DNA from: Marinospirillum alkaliphilum DSM 21637
Lineage (GTDB): Bacteria > Pseudomonadota > Gammaproteobacteria > Pseudomonadales > Halomonadaceae
Length of the DNA: 64,000 nt
Reading direction: 5' to 3'
Assembly: GCF_900119735.1 (NCBI RefSeq)
Contig: NZ_FPJW01000004.1
Location: forward strand, 124,001 to 188,000
Shown: piece after piece, positions 9,536 to 18,684 of the stretch
Layout of the letters: each line of letters starts with the position of its first letter
Numbering within the stretch: position 1 is the first letter of the stretch
The notes under the pieces: model-generated
What the model was told of the DNA's origin: nothing
The model's database searches: none
What the model saw: the letters and a program-made list of their open reading frames with translations, nothing else
Made by a program: the position numbers and the translations under genes

Positions 9536-9564
9536 TTGACCGCTTCTGGCGGCCGAACTATAGT
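9536..9564 (+). promoter_or_regulatory. Sigma-70 promoter for zapA
   Basis: TTGACC (9536-9541) and TATAGT (9559-9564) are separated by exactly 17 nt and lie about 36 nt ahead of the zapA start codon. It is one of the best-matching promoters in the window and may also feed transcription toward 6S RNA and ygfA. Confidence 0.75.
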
Positions 9565-9600
9565 AGTTGCTTGCTTTTAAAGGGCTTTGGAGCCGTGCAC

Positions 9601-9918
9601 ATGAGCAGTGACAAGAATACCACTGAAATCACCCTGCTGGATCGCAAATATCTCATTGCCTGCCCGCCCGAGGAACAGGATGATCTGCTGCGCTCGGCGC
9701 AATACCTCAACCGCAAGCTGATGGAAATTCGCCAGGGTGGCAAGATCCTCAGCCTGGATCGGCTGGTGATCATGGCGGCCCTGAATATCACCCATGAGCT
9801 GCTGAAAAATGATGAAAATCAACGCTCCAGCACCTCTCGCATTCAGCGTCTGAATGATCAGATGGACAATGCGATTGGAGAACTGGATGCCTTGGTCGGG
9901 TCACGAAAGATCCCATAA
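9601..9918 (+). CDS. zapA: Cell division protein ZapA
   Basis: 105-residue protein that binds FtsZ and promotes bundling of Z-ring filaments. It has the N-terminal beta-rich head (TTEITLLDRKYLIACPPEE) and a C-terminal coiled coil typical of ZapA. The start at 9601 follows GGAG by 9 nt; the reading frame is open upstream to 9496 but that segment covers the promoter. Order zapA, 6S RNA, ygfA with ygfB divergent matches many gammaproteobacteria including E. coli. Confidence 0.93.
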   Translation: MSSDKNTTEITLLDRKYLIACPPEEQDDLLRSAQYLNRKLMEIRQGGKILSLDRLVIMAALNITHELLKNDENQRSSTSRIQRLNDQMDNAIGELDALVGSRKIP

Positions 9919-9931
9919 TTCCCACATGATC

Positions 9932-9940
9932 TGATACACT
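9932..9940 (+). promoter_or_regulatory. Extended -10 promoter element of 6S RNA
   Basis: TGATACACT fits an extended -10 (TG, one base, then TACACT at 9935-9940). It lies 8 nt ahead of the closing stem of the 6S RNA, which places the transcription start near 9947. I see no good -35 hexamer. Confidence 0.55.
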
Positions 9941-9946
9941 GAAGTC

Positions 9947-10127
9947 ATCCCTGGGGTGTTGGCCAGTTGTCCAAGTCCTCGAGCCTATGATGTACTACCG
10001 GGACGCTGCTTGTTTTTGCCCGTGTGCAGGTCCGCCATGTAGCGGAAAGCCTTCGGCAGATCGGTAGCTTCCACCTTGAACTTTAGGGTTCAAGGGCCAC
10101 GACAACAGCGGCACCCTGGGGCCACCT
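9947..10127 (+). ncRNA. ssrS: 6S RNA
   Basis: 6S RNA folds into a long double-stranded rod with a central bubble that mimics an open promoter and sequesters sigma-70 RNA polymerase in stationary phase. The terminal stem is directly visible: CCCTGGGGTGT (9949-9959) pairs over 11 positions, allowing G-U, with GCACCCTGGGG (10111-10121). The 3' half carries the family-typical CCTTGAAC...GGGTTCAAGGG stretch (about 10072-10096). Position between zapA and ygfA is the conserved location of ssrS, and the length near 180 nt is normal. The exact ends are estimates; maturation would be by RNases from a longer ssrS-ygfA transcript. Confidence 0.9.
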
Positions 10128-10146
10128 CTATTTCCCTGACCTGTCC

Positions 10147-10767
10147 ATGCCAGCAGCAACAGACACCAGCCCATCCCGTAAAACCCTACGCCAGCAACTG
10201 CGTAACAGACGGCGCAATCTCTCTATTTACACACAAAAACAAGCCGCTTCAGGTATTTGCCGTGTGTTGCGCCAGCAACGCTGGTTTCAGCGTGCCAAGC
10301 ACCTGGCTGTGTATCTGGCCAGTGACGGTGAAGTTGATCCTCAGCAACTGATCAGACTCGCTCACCAACTGGGCAAAAAGGTATACCTTCCTGTGCTGCA
10401 CCCATTACAGCGGGGCTTTTTGTGTTTTGTACGTTATGACACCCATACTCCCATGCAGGCCAATCGTTTTGGCATTCATGAACCGCGTTTGCGTGGATAC
10501 GGCCATTTACGACAGAACCAGCGTAAGGCTCAGGCACTGAATCTGGTATTAATGCCACTGGTGGGCTTTGACCTGCAGGGTGGTCGACTGGGGATGGGGG
10601 GGGGGTTTTATGATCGGACCTTTGCAGCACGTCCGGCAAAGTTCAATCAGCCACTGTTGATTGGTCTGGCGCATGACTGCCAGAGGGTTGAACATCTGTC
10701 GGTCGCCGACTGGGATGTCCCTCTGGCAGGTGTGGTGACAGGTTCCGGCTTTTACCCTTCAGTGTAA
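10147..10767 (+). CDS. ygfA: 5-formyltetrahydrofolate cyclo-ligase
   Basis: 206-residue enzyme that converts 5-formyl-THF to 5,10-methenyl-THF with ATP. The C-terminal signature LGMGGGFYDRTFA is intact. In E. coli ygfA is cotranscribed with 6S RNA and linked to persister formation; here the start codon is 20 nt after the end of 6S RNA, so cotranscription is likely. The start codon has no clear Shine-Dalgarno sequence. The codons for the signature contain a run of ten G (10596-10605), an unusual homopolymer in an essential motif. Confidence 0.93.
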   Translation: MPAATDTSPSRKTLRQQLRNRRRNLSIYTQKQAASGICRVLRQQRWFQRAKHLAVYLASDGEVDPQQLIRLAHQLGKKVYLPVLHPLQRGFLCFVRYDTHTPMQANRFGIHEPRLRGYGHLRQNQRKAQALNLVLMPLVGFDLQGGRLGMGGGFYDRTFAARPAKFNQPLLIGLAHDCQRVEHLSVADWDVPLAGVVTGSGFYPSV

Positions 10768-10851
10768 AAGAGTCTGGGCATAGCTGGTTGCCACCAGCCC
10801 CAGCACAAACAACATGCCGAGCAGCAGCATCAAATCAGGTTTTTTCTTCAT
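10759..10851 (-). CDS. Small single-pass membrane protein, 30 aa
   Basis: A 30-codon frame begins MKKKPDLMLLLGMLFVLGLV and ends TLLH. It has a lysine-rich start, one hydrophobic segment (about residues 7-24) and an AYAQ-like tail, so it could be a single transmembrane peptide or a short exported one. The ATG at 10851 has GGAG 10 nt upstream, which supports translation. It converges on ygfA with a 9 nt overlap of the two stop regions. I do not recognise a named family. The basic N-terminus, hydrophobic core and ribosome-binding site make it more credible than a random frame. Confidence 0.6.
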   Translation of the reverse strand: MKKKPDLMLLLGMLFVLGLVATSYAQTLLH

Positions 10852-11010
10852 TGTTGCAAACTCCGTGTTACCGTCCCCTGGTTAAAAAGACTTTAAAACC
10901 GTGCACCATCCAAGGTTTCTCCAATTTATTCCTTTAAATAAATTCAAACAAGTGGAACAGGTCACTTTTTGACCAGCATTTTGTTATTTTTTTGTTAATA
11001 GCCATGCAGA

Positions 11011-11025
11011 AAAAGCTTCAGCTTT
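11011..11025 (-). terminator. Weak hairpin at the end of ilvA
   Basis: On the minus strand AAAGC-TGAA-GCTTT, followed by TTCTG, begins within the ilvA stop region. The stem is only 5 bp and the T run short, so this is a tentative terminator. The rest of the 10852-11010 gap is AT-rich without a clear feature. Confidence 0.3.
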
Positions 11026-12541
11026 AACGGAGAAACAGCTGATAGGCTGGATTATCCGTTTCACGCCAATAGCGATAACTGATCTTGTCCAGGTATTCCT
11101 CAACATGGGCCCGGTCACCATTGGGAATTTGCAGCCCCACCAGCACTCGTCCATAAGCGGCACCGTGGTTGCGGTAGTGGAACAGCGAAATGTTCCAGTC
11201 ATGTCCCAGATGGTTCAGAAAATTCAGCAGTGCACCGGGGCGCTCCGGGAATTCAAAACGGTAAATTTCTTCATTGCTGTCAGAAGGGGTGCGGCCACCA
11301 CCCAGATGGCGAATATGCAACTTGGCCAGCTCGTTGTCGGTCAGGTCCACCACCGGGTATTCAGCTTCCAGCAAGGCATGGATCAACTCTTCACGGTCAT
11401 TGCCATCAGGTTTGACCTGAATACCAACATAAATCTGTGCCTGCTCCGCATCCGCGTAACGGTAGTTGAACTCGGTGACCATTCGCTTGCGACCGATCAC
11501 CTTGCAGAAATTCTTGAAGCTGCCGGGCCGCTCAGGAATACCCACTGCCAGAATGGCTTCACGCTTTTCACCCAGCTCGGTGCGCTCGGCAATATGCTGC
11601 AGGCGATCAAAGTTGGTGTTGGCACCTGAATTGATGCAGATCAGCGTGGTGTCACTGATGCCGGTGTTTTCCACGTATTTTTTAAGGCCTGCCAGTGACA
11701 AGGCACCGGAAGGTTCAGACACTGCCCGGGTATCTTCAAAGATATCCTTAACAGCGGCACACATCTCATCGGTGTTGATGGTGATGACTTCATCAACATA
11801 ATCCTTGCAGATCTTGAAGGGCTCCTTGCCGATCTGGGCCACGGCCACCCCTTCAGCAAAAATACCGACTTGATCCAGCACCACCCGACGCCCTTTTTCC
11901 ATGGCGGCTTTCAGGCAGGCAGAGTCCTCTGCTTCCACACCAATGATCTTGATGTCCGGGCGCAGGTATTTAACGTAGGCAGCCACACCGGCTATCAGAC
12001 CACCACCACCGACCGGGACAAAAATGGCATGGATCGGGTCCGGGTGCTGATGCAGGATCTCCATGCCTATCGTGCCCTGACCGGCAATCACGTCCGGGTC
12101 GTCATAAGGTGGCACATAGGTGTAACCCTGCTCTGCCACCAACTCCAGTGCGTGCTCCAGCGCCTCACCAAAAGCATCCCCTTTCAGAATCACCCGGGCA
12201 CCACGCGCCCGGACCGCCTGCACCTTGATATCCGGAGTGATACGCGGCATCACAATGGTGGCTTTCACACCCATTTCTTTGGCTGCCATCGCTAGCCCCT
12301 GGGCATGATTACCTGCCGAGGCCGCAATCACTCCCTTGTCTTTCTCCGCCTGAGTCAGCTGCGCCATCTTGTTGTAGGCACCACGAATCTTGAAGGAATA
12401 CACCGGCTGCAGGTCTTCACGCTTGATCCACACCTGATTGTTCAGGCGTTTTGACATAAAACGGGCTTCGGACAGAGGCGTTTCCAGTGCCACGTCATAA
12501 ACTCGGGCCTGGAGGATTTTTTTGACGTAACGCTCAAGCAT
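11024..12541 (-). CDS. ilvA: Biosynthetic threonine ammonia-lyase
   Basis: 505-residue PLP enzyme that deaminates threonine to 2-oxobutanoate, the first committed step to isoleucine. The PLP lysine is Lys51 in [10 protein letters not shown] and the phosphate-binding loop [10 protein letters not shown] is present. Two ACT-like regulatory domains occupy about residues 325-505, as in the isoleucine-inhibited, valine-activated biosynthetic form; the catabolic TdcB type would be about 330 residues. I start at the ATG at 12541 ([10 protein letters not shown]); the open frame continues 17 codons upstream without family similarity. It diverges from rpiA. I saw no leader peptide rich in branched-chain codons, so attenuation is not evident. 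Confidence 0.94.
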   Translation of the reverse strand: MLERYVKKILQARVYDVALETPLSEARFMSKRLNNQVWIKREDLQPVYSFKIRGAYNKMAQLTQAEKDKGVIAASAGNHAQGLAMAAKEMGVKATIVMPRITPDIKVQAVRARGARVILKGDAFGEALEHALELVAEQGYTYVPPYDDPDVIAGQGTIGMEILHQHPDPIHAIFVPVGGGGLIAGVAAYVKYLRPDIKIIGVEAEDSACLKAAMEKGRRVVLDQVGIFAEGVAVAQIGKEPFKICKDYVDEVITINTDEMCAAVKDIFEDTRAVSEPSGALSLAGLKKYVENTGISDTTLICINSGANTNFDRLQHIAERTELGEKREAILAVGIPERPGSFKNFCKVIGRKRMVTEFNYRYADAEQAQIYVGIQVKPDGNDREELIHALLEAEYPVVDLTDNELAKLHIRHLGGGRTPSDSNEEIYRFEFPERPGALLNFLNHLGHDWNISLFHYRNHGAAYGRVLVGLQIPNGDRAHVEEYLDKISYRYWRETDNPAYQLFLR

Positions 12542-12640
12542 GATGGCAGTTATTTCCCGGCAGCAGTGGTATTCAGGCTGTAAACGAACCATTGTGGCGT
12601 TTTGCTGCGGCTGCGTCCAGTCGAAGCCCTTGGGTGCTGC

Positions 12641-12649
12641 TGTTATACT
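12641..12649 (+). promoter_or_regulatory. Extended -10 promoter for rpiA
   Basis: TGTTATACT is an extended -10 with hexamer TATACT at 12644-12649, about 38 nt before the rpiA ATG. No convincing -35 is present, which an extended -10 can tolerate. Confidence 0.55.
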
Positions 12650-12671
12650 GCACAGATTCTTTTCTCTTCAA
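12642..12671 (-). promoter_or_regulatory. Sigma-70 promoter for ilvA
   Basis: Read on the minus strand, TTGAAG (12671-12666) and TATAAC (12647-12642) are 18 nt apart and lie about 100 nt upstream of the ilvA start. The -10 hexamer overlaps the -10 of the divergent rpiA promoter. Confidence 0.5.
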
Positions 12672-12686
12672 AGACCGGACCCAGCC

Positions 12687-13364
12687 ATGAACCAGAATGA
12701 ACTGAAACAGGCCGTTGCCAAAGCTGCCCTGGAAGAAATCCGCAACCAGTTGTACAAGGACACCATCATAGGTATTGGCACTGGCTCCACCGCCAACTTT
12801 TTCATTGATGAACTGGCACGACTGAAACAGGATTTTGACGGTGCCGTGGCCAGCTCCGAGGCCAGTGCAGAACGCCTGATAGCCCACGGCATTCCGGTTT
12901 ATGACCTGAACAGCTCAGGCATCCTGCCCTTTTACATTGATGGTGCGGATGAGGTGAATGCCCGACTGCAGATGATCAAGGGCGGCGGTGCAGCACTGAC
13001 ACGCGAAAAAATTGTCGCTGCCTGCAGTGAAAAATTCATCTGCATTGCAGATGAAAGCAAACAGGTTGAAATTCTGGGCGACTTCCCTTTGCCGGTGGAA
13101 GTGATCCCCATGGCACGCAGCCATGTCGGCCGGGAGCTGGTGAAACTGGGCGCAGATCCTCAATGGCGCGAGGGTGTAAAAACCGACAACGGCAACCTGA
13201 TCATCGACTGTTACAACTTCCTGCTGGACGACCCAATCAAGCTGGAAACCATGATCAACAACATCAGCGGTGTGGTTTGCAACGGCATTTTTGCTCAGCG
13301 CCCTGCCGATGTACTGTTACTGGGTTGCAGCGACGGCGTGAAACGTCTGACCGCCAGCCGCTGA
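12687..13364 (+). CDS. rpiA: Ribose-5-phosphate isomerase A
   Basis: 225-residue cytosolic isomerase of the pentose phosphate pathway that interconverts ribose 5-phosphate and ribulose 5-phosphate. The phosphate-binding [15 protein letters not shown], catalytic DGADEVN and [12 protein letters not shown] motifs are intact. I start at the ATG at 12687 ([10 protein letters not shown]). The frame stays open upstream to 12540 but that part overlaps the divergent promoter region. rpiA next to ilvA in divergent orientation is a common gammaproteobacterial arrangement. Confidence 0.95.
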   Translation: MNQNELKQAVAKAALEEIRNQLYKDTIIGIGTGSTANFFIDELARLKQDFDGAVASSEASAERLIAHGIPVYDLNSSGILPFYIDGADEVNARLQMIKGGGAALTREKIVAACSEKFICIADESKQVEILGDFPLPVEVIPMARSHVGRELVKLGADPQWREGVKTDNGNLIIDCYNFLLDDPIKLETMINNISGVVCNGIFAQRPADVLLLGCSDGVKRLTASR

Positions 13365-13376
13365 ACCTCCATGGAT

Positions 13377-13406
13377 TGATATTGCAGGCAGCGTGATATT
13401 GCAGGC
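13377..13406. repeat. 13 bp direct repeat in the rpiA-GST gap
   Basis: TGATATTGCAGGC occurs at 13377-13389 and again at 13394-13406. The repeat lies between the convergent stop codons of rpiA and the GST gene. No function is suggested by the sequence. Confidence 0.65.
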
Positions 13407-13417
13407 CGGGTGAAGGA

Positions 13418-14089
13418 TCAGGAAGGAATCTGCAATGGCCCGGCTTTCTGCACCACCCGCTGCCAGGCCGGATCAGCCAACAGCTGCTGATTGTAAGCCT
13501 GAATGTGCGGATAAGCCGAAAGGTCTGAGCGTGCGGCCAAAGCCAGCATCGGAAAACTCATCTGCACATCTGCAGCAGTGAGCGCATCACCGGCAAACCA
13601 GCGGTGTTGTGCCAGATGCTGCTCGATGAATGCCAGGTGGGTATCCAGGTTCGGCTGCACAAAGGTCTCCAGCACCTTGTTGCTGATGCCTTTGGCCACC
13701 GGCTTTACAAAAAACGGCATGGGCCGTTTCGGAATCTGGGTAAACACCAGCTTCATCAACAGCACCGGCATCAGCGACCCTTCCGCGTAATGCAACCAGT
13801 GACGGTAATCAACCCAGCCCTGCAGATCGTCTGCAACCTGTTGCAAACGCCCCTTGCCATAACGCTGCAGCAGGTACTCAATGATAGCCCCCGATTCAGC
13901 CACCACCAGCTCACCATCAGTAATCACCGGCGACTTGCCCAGTGGATGGATCTGCTTTAACGCAGGAGGTGCCAACAGGGTCTGTGGGTCACGCAGATAG
14001 GTCTTGAACTCATAATCCAGACCCAGTAATTCCAGCAACCAGAGCACACGGTGGGAACGGGATTTTTCCAGATGATGCAGGGTCAACAT
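13418..14089 (-). CDS. Glutathione S-transferase family protein
   Basis: 223-residue soluble protein with an N-terminal thioredoxin-fold domain (about 1-78) and an all-helical C-terminal domain. The cis-proline region KSPVITDGELVVAESGAIIEYL matches the GSH gamma-glutamyl-binding segment of GSTs (Glu-Ser pair). Residues SRSHRVLW early in the protein occupy the usual catalytic position. Substrate cannot be inferred. GAGGTGAG precedes the ATG. It diverges from a second GST-fold gene 80 nt away. Confidence 0.85.
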   Translation of the reverse strand: MLTLHHLEKSRSHRVLWLLELLGLDYEFKTYLRDPQTLLAPPALKQIHPLGKSPVITDGELVVAESGAIIEYLLQRYGKGRLQQVADDLQGWVDYRHWLHYAEGSLMPVLLMKLVFTQIPKRPMPFFVKPVAKGISNKVLETFVQPNLDTHLAFIEQHLAQHRWFAGDALTAADVQMSFPMLALAARSDLSAYPHIQAYNQQLLADPAWQRVVQKAGPLQIPS

Positions 14090-14169
14090 GACTCACCTCA
14101 AAACATGTGTTTGAATATACCAGCTTAGCAGATCATCCGGCAGTCCTGCCGCTTCTCTCTGGAGATTTC

Positions 14170-14757
14170 ATGAAGCTTTATCTGAACGCCACTTCGCCCT
14201 ATGCCCGTTTTGTGCGTGTTGTTGCACTGGAAAAAGGCCTGCAGCCGGAATTGGTATGGGTGGACCCCTGGGCCAATGATCCGGCATTACTGGCCGCCAA
14301 TCCGGCCCTGCGGGTTCCGGCACTGGAAACTGAACAAGGCACCTGTCTGAGTGAGTCCATGCTGATTGCATTGCATCTGGATCAGGCGGCAACCATACCC
14401 TCACTGCTGCCCACCGGAGAGCAGGAGCAGGTATTGCAATTGATGGGCTGGGGGCAGGGATTGACGGATGCGGCCTTTAATACCGTCATTGCCCGCAAGC
14501 ATCAGGGGGCAGAAGCAGATCGGTCGATACTGGGACAACGCCGCCTGGCGGCCATTCAGCACACCCTTGAACAGCTGGAGCAACAGGCACGGCAACTGGA
14601 AAAACTGCATCTGGGCAGCCTGCTGGTGGCCGTGGCGCTGGATTACCTGAGTTTTCGTTTACCGGAAATCCAGTGGCAGCAGCGCTGTCCGCAACTTGCC
14701 GCCAGCCTGCAGTCACTGATGCAAAGGCCCAGCATGAAAACCACGGCATTTGTGTGA
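14170..14757 (+). CDS. Glutathione S-transferase N-terminal domain protein
   Basis: 195-residue protein with the thioredoxin-fold start MKLYLNATSPYARFVRVVAL and a conserved LSESMLIALHL segment that corresponds to the GSH-binding Glu/Ser-Ser region, followed by a helical C-terminal domain. The start at 14170 is set by GGAG 5 nt upstream. It is only distantly similar to the divergent GST gene, so the pair looks like old paralogues or unrelated family members. A strong terminator follows directly. Confidence 0.8.
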   Translation: MKLYLNATSPYARFVRVVALEKGLQPELVWVDPWANDPALLAANPALRVPALETEQGTCLSESMLIALHLDQAATIPSLLPTGEQEQVLQLMGWGQGLTDAAFNTVIARKHQGAEADRSILGQRRLAAIQHTLEQLEQQARQLEKLHLGSLLVAVALDYLSFRLPEIQWQQRCPQLAASLQSLMQRPSMKTTAFV

Positions 14758-14789
14758 AACAGCGACCCTGACACAGGGTGCTGTTTCTT
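14757..14789 (+). terminator. Strong hairpin terminator after the second GST gene
   Basis: AAACAGC, a bulged G and ACCCTG pair with CAGGGT-GCTGTTT around an ACA loop, giving 13 bp, followed by CTTC. The T tract merges with the stem base (GCTGTTTCTTC). It starts at the GST stop codon and could also act on waaA transcripts from the other strand. Confidence 0.75.
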
Positions 14790-14826
14790 CAAGAACAGTG
14801 TGGCTAACAAGAATGGCAAGGAGATA

Positions 14827-16125
14827 TCAGGAGTGTTCTGTGCGGGCTTTATCTGCCAGAGCATCCTGCTCCGCCAGTAACTGTTCAATCATGCGGCGTT
14901 GTTTTTTCAACGCGCCTCGATTGGCATCCACCACCTGCAGGCCAGCCTGAACCTGGTGCTGGCGAGCCTCTGCATCACGCCAGAGCTGTAACAAGGCTTC
15001 CGGCAGAGCGGCAGCATCAGCAACCTCTTTCAAGGCTCCAGCCTGACGTAATAACCCGGCAATTTCGGTGAAGTTATTCAGGTGCGGTCCGGTGATCACC
15101 GGCACCCCAACAGCCGCTGGTTCCAGCAGGTTGTGGCCACCTATCGGCACCAGGCTGCCTGCCACAAAAGCCAGATCAGCCGCTGCATAGAGCAACAACA
15201 GCTCACCCAGGGTGTCACCCAGATACACCTGGGTCTGACTGGTCACTGGCTGCTGCAAGCTGCGACGACTGTAAGAAAAGCCCTGCGCTGCCACCTGCTC
15301 AGCCACCTGATCAAAACGTTGCGGATGGCGTGGCACCAACAGCAGCAGTGTGTCTGGCTGGTGTTTCAGCAGTTGTTGATGGGCTTGCAGCAACAACTCA
15401 TCTTCACCTTCATGGGTGCTGGCAGCAATCCAGACCGGGCGCGTGGTGCCCCAGCCACTGCGCAGGTCCGCAGCCCAGCGCGACAGATCTGCCGGCACCT
15501 GCAGGTCATACTTGATGCTGCCACTGACTTCCATGCGATCAGTCGGCAGCCCCAGTGCAACAAAGCGGTTTCCATCCTCTTGCGCCTTGGCTGCCACGCA
15601 ACGGACAGCCTGCAGGGCCTCACGAACCAAGGGCCGAATGCGCCGGTAACGCCGAAACGCCTTTTCAGACAGGCGGCCATTGGCAATCACCAGCGGTACC
15701 TTGGCTTGTTGGCAGCTGTGGATCAGGTTTGGCCAGAGTTCCGTTTCAAAAATAATGCCCAGCACTGGCTTTAGTGTGGCAACAAAGCGGTCAGTATTCC
15801 AGGGCAGATCCAGTGGCAACAGGTAATGGCGTGCTTCCGGCAGGCGCTGACGCACCTGTGCGGCACCGGTGGCAGTCATGGTAGTGACCACCAGCTGTTT
15901 ATCCGGGTGCTGTTGTTGCAGTTCACGCAGCAGGGGTTCTGCCGCCAACACTTCTCCCACCGATGCACAGTGTGCCCAGATCACCGGCAGTTCACTGGGT
16001 GATACATGGCCCGCACGTTGCCGTGCCGACAGCGCATTCAATCGCTCGCGCTCCAGTCGCCGGTTAATCAAGGGCAACAGCAGTAACAGCAAACCGGTAT
16101 AAATCAGTCGAGGCAGGGATGCCAT
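14827..16125 (-). CDS. waaA: Kdo transferase (3-deoxy-D-manno-octulosonate transferase)
   Basis: 432-residue GT30 glycosyltransferase that adds Kdo from CMP-Kdo to lipid IVA at the inner face of the cytoplasmic membrane. An N-terminal membrane anchor (about residues 6-20) precedes the catalytic GT-B fold; the likely catalytic base is Glu58 in CASVGEVLAAEP. The C-terminal PIGGHNLLEPAAVGVPVITGP motif binds the nucleotide sugar. I start at 16125 (MASLPRLIYT), which has TGGAG upstream; the frame is open 24 codons further. It is the last gene of a leftward LPS operon, 16 nt after hldE. Confidence 0.95.
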   Translation of the reverse strand: MASLPRLIYTGLLLLLLPLINRRLERERLNALSARQRAGHVSPSELPVIWAHCASVGEVLAAEPLLRELQQQHPDKQLVVTTMTATGAAQVRQRLPEARHYLLPLDLPWNTDRFVATLKPVLGIIFETELWPNLIHSCQQAKVPLVIANGRLSEKAFRRYRRIRPLVREALQAVRCVAAKAQEDGNRFVALGLPTDRMEVSGSIKYDLQVPADLSRWAADLRSGWGTTRPVWIAASTHEGEDELLLQAHQQLLKHQPDTLLLLVPRHPQRFDQVAEQVAAQGFSYSRRSLQQPVTSQTQVYLGDTLGELLLLYAAADLAFVAGSLVPIGGHNLLEPAAVGVPVITGPHLNNFTEIAGLLRQAGALKEVADAAALPEALLQLWRDAEARQHQVQAGLQVVDANRGALKKQRRMIEQLLAEQDALADKARTEHS

Positions 16126-16141
16126 GCTTGCTCCAGCACTA

Positions 16142-17563
16142 TCAATTACGATCCAGAATGGAGTGAACCATTGCGGTGGTGGAAACACCATCCACAAAAC
16201 TCAGCACCCGAACTTCACCACCTGCTTTCAAGACAGCATCAGCACCTGCAATGTCTTCCGGTTTGTAGTCTCCGCCTTTCACCAGCAAATCAGGCAATAC
16301 CTGTTCAATCAGCGCTGCAGGGGTGTCTTCTTCAAACGGCACCACCCAGTCCACCGACTGCAACCCTGCCAATACCCGCATCCGCCGATCCAGTGGATTG
16401 ATCGGACGGGACGGCCCTTTCAGGCGACTGACCGAGTCATCGGCATTCACGGCAACCACCAGACGGTCACCCAGCTTGCGGGCCTCTTCCAGGTAGGCCA
16501 CATGACCGGCGTGCAACAGGTCAAAACAGCCGTTGGTCATCACCACCTTTTCACCACGAGCCTGTGCCGCTCTTACGGCTTCAATCAGCGTGTTGACGGG
16601 CAATACACCATACTCAATCAGCTTTTCACCATGCAGGGCAGCATGAATTTCACCCAGGCTGACAGTGGCAGTACCCGGCTTGGCCACCACCAAACCAGCA
16701 GCCAGATTGGCCAGCATCACGGCTTCCGGCCAGTCATGCCCGGAGGCCAGCGCCAGTCCCAGCACTGCAATCACGGTATCACCGGCACCGGTAACGTCAT
16801 AAACCTCCTGCGCACGGGTCGGCAGGTGCAAGGGAGGATGATCAGCACGAATCAGTGTCATGCCCTTTTCACTGCGTGTGATCAGCAGGGCTTCCAGTTC
16901 CAGCTGCTGGCGCAGCGCTTCACCTTTCTGCTCCAGCTCTCCTTCATCCCGGCAGTGTCCGACCACTGTTTCAAACTCACTCAGATTGGGTGTCAGTACA
17001 CTGGCCTGCCGGTAAATTGAATAATCCTTGCCTTTGGGATCGACCAGTACCCGTTTGCCTGCCTTGCGAGCCTGCTGAATCAGTGATTGAACCTGCTTCA
17101 GACTACCCTTGGCATAGTCTGACAGAATCACCAGATCCACCTGATCCATTGCTTTGCTGTATTGATCCAGCAGCGTCTGCCCGGATTCCAGCATTTCTTC
17201 AAAATCCAGCCGGATCAGCTGCTGGTTACGACTCATCACCCGTAACTTGGTAATGGTTGGATGGGTCTTTGAGTATTCAAAAAAAGTTTTCACACCCAAC
17301 TGATGCAGCCGCTGATCCAGCAGACGACCATTGTCATCCTCGCCGATCACCCCGACCAGGCTGGCAACGCCACCCAGGCTCACCAGGTTCAGTGCCACGT
17401 TGGCCGCACCACCGGGACGATCATCACTCTGCTGCACCTTCACGACCGGTACCGGCGCTTCCGGTGAAATGCGGGAAGTGGCACCCTGCCAGTAACGATC
17501 CAGCATCACATCCCCTGCGACCAGCAAACGGGCCTGCTCAAAAGCGGCCAGATTGATTTTCAT
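16142..17563 (-). CDS. hldE: Bifunctional heptose kinase/adenylyltransferase
   Basis: 473-residue two-domain enzyme for ADP-heptose synthesis. The N-terminal ribokinase-fold domain (about 1-318) phosphorylates heptose 7-phosphate at C1; its [14 protein letters not shown] anion-hole motif is present. The C-terminal domain (about 340-473) transfers AMP and shows [18 protein letters not shown], the HxGH nucleotidyltransferase motif. GmhB, which removes the 7-phosphate between these two steps, is encoded at 23748. The gene overlaps the upstream glycosyltransferase by 4 nt. Confidence 0.96.
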   Translation of the reverse strand: MKINLAAFEQARLLVAGDVMLDRYWQGATSRISPEAPVPVVKVQQSDDRPGGAANVALNLVSLGGVASLVGVIGEDDNGRLLDQRLHQLGVKTFFEYSKTHPTITKLRVMSRNQQLIRLDFEEMLESGQTLLDQYSKAMDQVDLVILSDYAKGSLKQVQSLIQQARKAGKRVLVDPKGKDYSIYRQASVLTPNLSEFETVVGHCRDEGELEQKGEALRQQLELEALLITRSEKGMTLIRADHPPLHLPTRAQEVYDVTGAGDTVIAVLGLALASGHDWPEAVMLANLAAGLVVAKPGTATVSLGEIHAALHGEKLIEYGVLPVNTLIEAVRAAQARGEKVVMTNGCFDLLHAGHVAYLEEARKLGDRLVVAVNADDSVSRLKGPSRPINPLDRRMRVLAGLQSVDWVVPFEEDTPAALIEQVLPDLLVKGGDYKPEDIAGADAVLKAGGEVRVLSFVDGVSTTAMVHSILDRN

Positions 17564-18684
17564 TGTTTCAATTCCTCGAAAGCTGTTGTGGCTCGTGCCG
17601 CTGACATGATGTGATCCAGTCGCATGATGACCTCTTCAACCCGAATCAGGTCAATCGCGGCCGGGTCTCTGACACGCTGCCCCCAGCCCACCTGCTCTGG
17701 CTCGCGCTTCAGAAACTGCCGCACTGCCGCTGGATAACAATTCACTATCCAGCTCTGCAATTGTTCTGCTGGCAACCAGGGGCCGGTGCGCAGGGGATTG
17801 GACGTCACATAGAGTCCCAGCGGTGGAGTACCCATGGCCACTGCCATATGGATGGGACCGGAATCCGGAGCCACTACCAGTTGTGCATCCCGAATTAACA
17901 CCAGCAGGGCTTTTAATGAGGTTTTTCCCACTGCATTGATCACCGGCGCCGCACAGAGTGCCTGAATATCAGCCACCATCTGTTGTTCCATCGGGCTGTT
18001 GCCACCAGTGATCACGGTATTCAATCCATAAGCCTGCCAGGCATGATCAATCATCTGTGCATAACCCTCAGCCGACCAGTTGCGCCAATTGCGCGCCCGA
18101 TTGCTGGAGCAGGGGCTTAATAGCAGGTATGGCTGTTTGCCAGACACCCAGGCAGCGGCTTCTTTTTCTGCTTCAGAAGGCAAGGGAATGGACCACTGGC
18201 GTTGTTGAGGTTCAGCACCCAGATAACGAACAAAATCCAGAAAGCCCTCTCCTACATGACTATTGGGATGAGGAAGCAAGTGTTCACTGACAAAAAAGCC
18301 CTGCCAATCCTTGGCTCTGGCTTTATCAAAACCAATTCGGCGTTTTGCCGGGATAAAACGTGACAGGATACTGGCTCGCAAAGCAGCCTGCATGTGCAAC
18401 AACACTTCAAAAGGGCGGCCCTGACGTTCCTCCAGCAATTGACGACGTAAAGCGCGCATGCCAGCAATGCCGGTTTTCTTGTCGTAAACACGGAAGGTCA
18501 CACCTTCCAGCCCGGCCAACAGGTTATACTCAGCCTGACCGATCACCCAGGTGATTTTGATATCTGGTCGAGCCTGCTGCAATGCACGCACACTGGGCAC
18601 CAGATTACACACATCACCCAGTGCCGACAGGCGCAGGATGCAAACATCACTGACTGAAACACCGGAAGAAGGTTTGGATGGCAT
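17560..18684 (-). CDS. Glycosyltransferase family 9 (LPS heptosyltransferase-like)
   Basis: 374-residue GT-B enzyme of the ADP-heptose:LPS heptosyltransferase family. The N-terminal [20 protein letters not shown] and the donor-binding [21 protein letters not shown] segment are typical. It could be WaaC, WaaF or a related core heptosyltransferase; sequence by eye does not decide. It is first in a leftward operon with hldE and waaA and overlaps hldE by 4 nt. Its ATG (18684-18682) overlaps the ATG of the divergent kdkA by 2 nt, so its promoter must lie inside kdkA. GGAA precedes the ATG. Confidence 0.88.
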   Translation of the reverse strand: MPSKPSSGVSVSDVCILRLSALGDVCNLVPSVRALQQARPDIKITWVIGQAEYNLLAGLEGVTFRVYDKKTGIAGMRALRRQLLEERQGRPFEVLLHMQAALRASILSRFIPAKRRIGFDKARAKDWQGFFVSEHLLPHPNSHVGEGFLDFVRYLGAEPQQRQWSIPLPSEAEKEAAAWVSGKQPYLLLSPCSSNRARNWRNWSAEGYAQMIDHAWQAYGLNTVITGGNSPMEQQMVADIQALCAAPVINAVGKTSLKALLVLIRDAQLVVAPDSGPIHMAVAMGTPPLGLYVTSNPLRTGPWLPAEQLQSWIVNCYPAAVRQFLKREPEQVGWGQRVRDPAAIDLIRVEEVIMRLDHIMSAARATTAFEELKQ

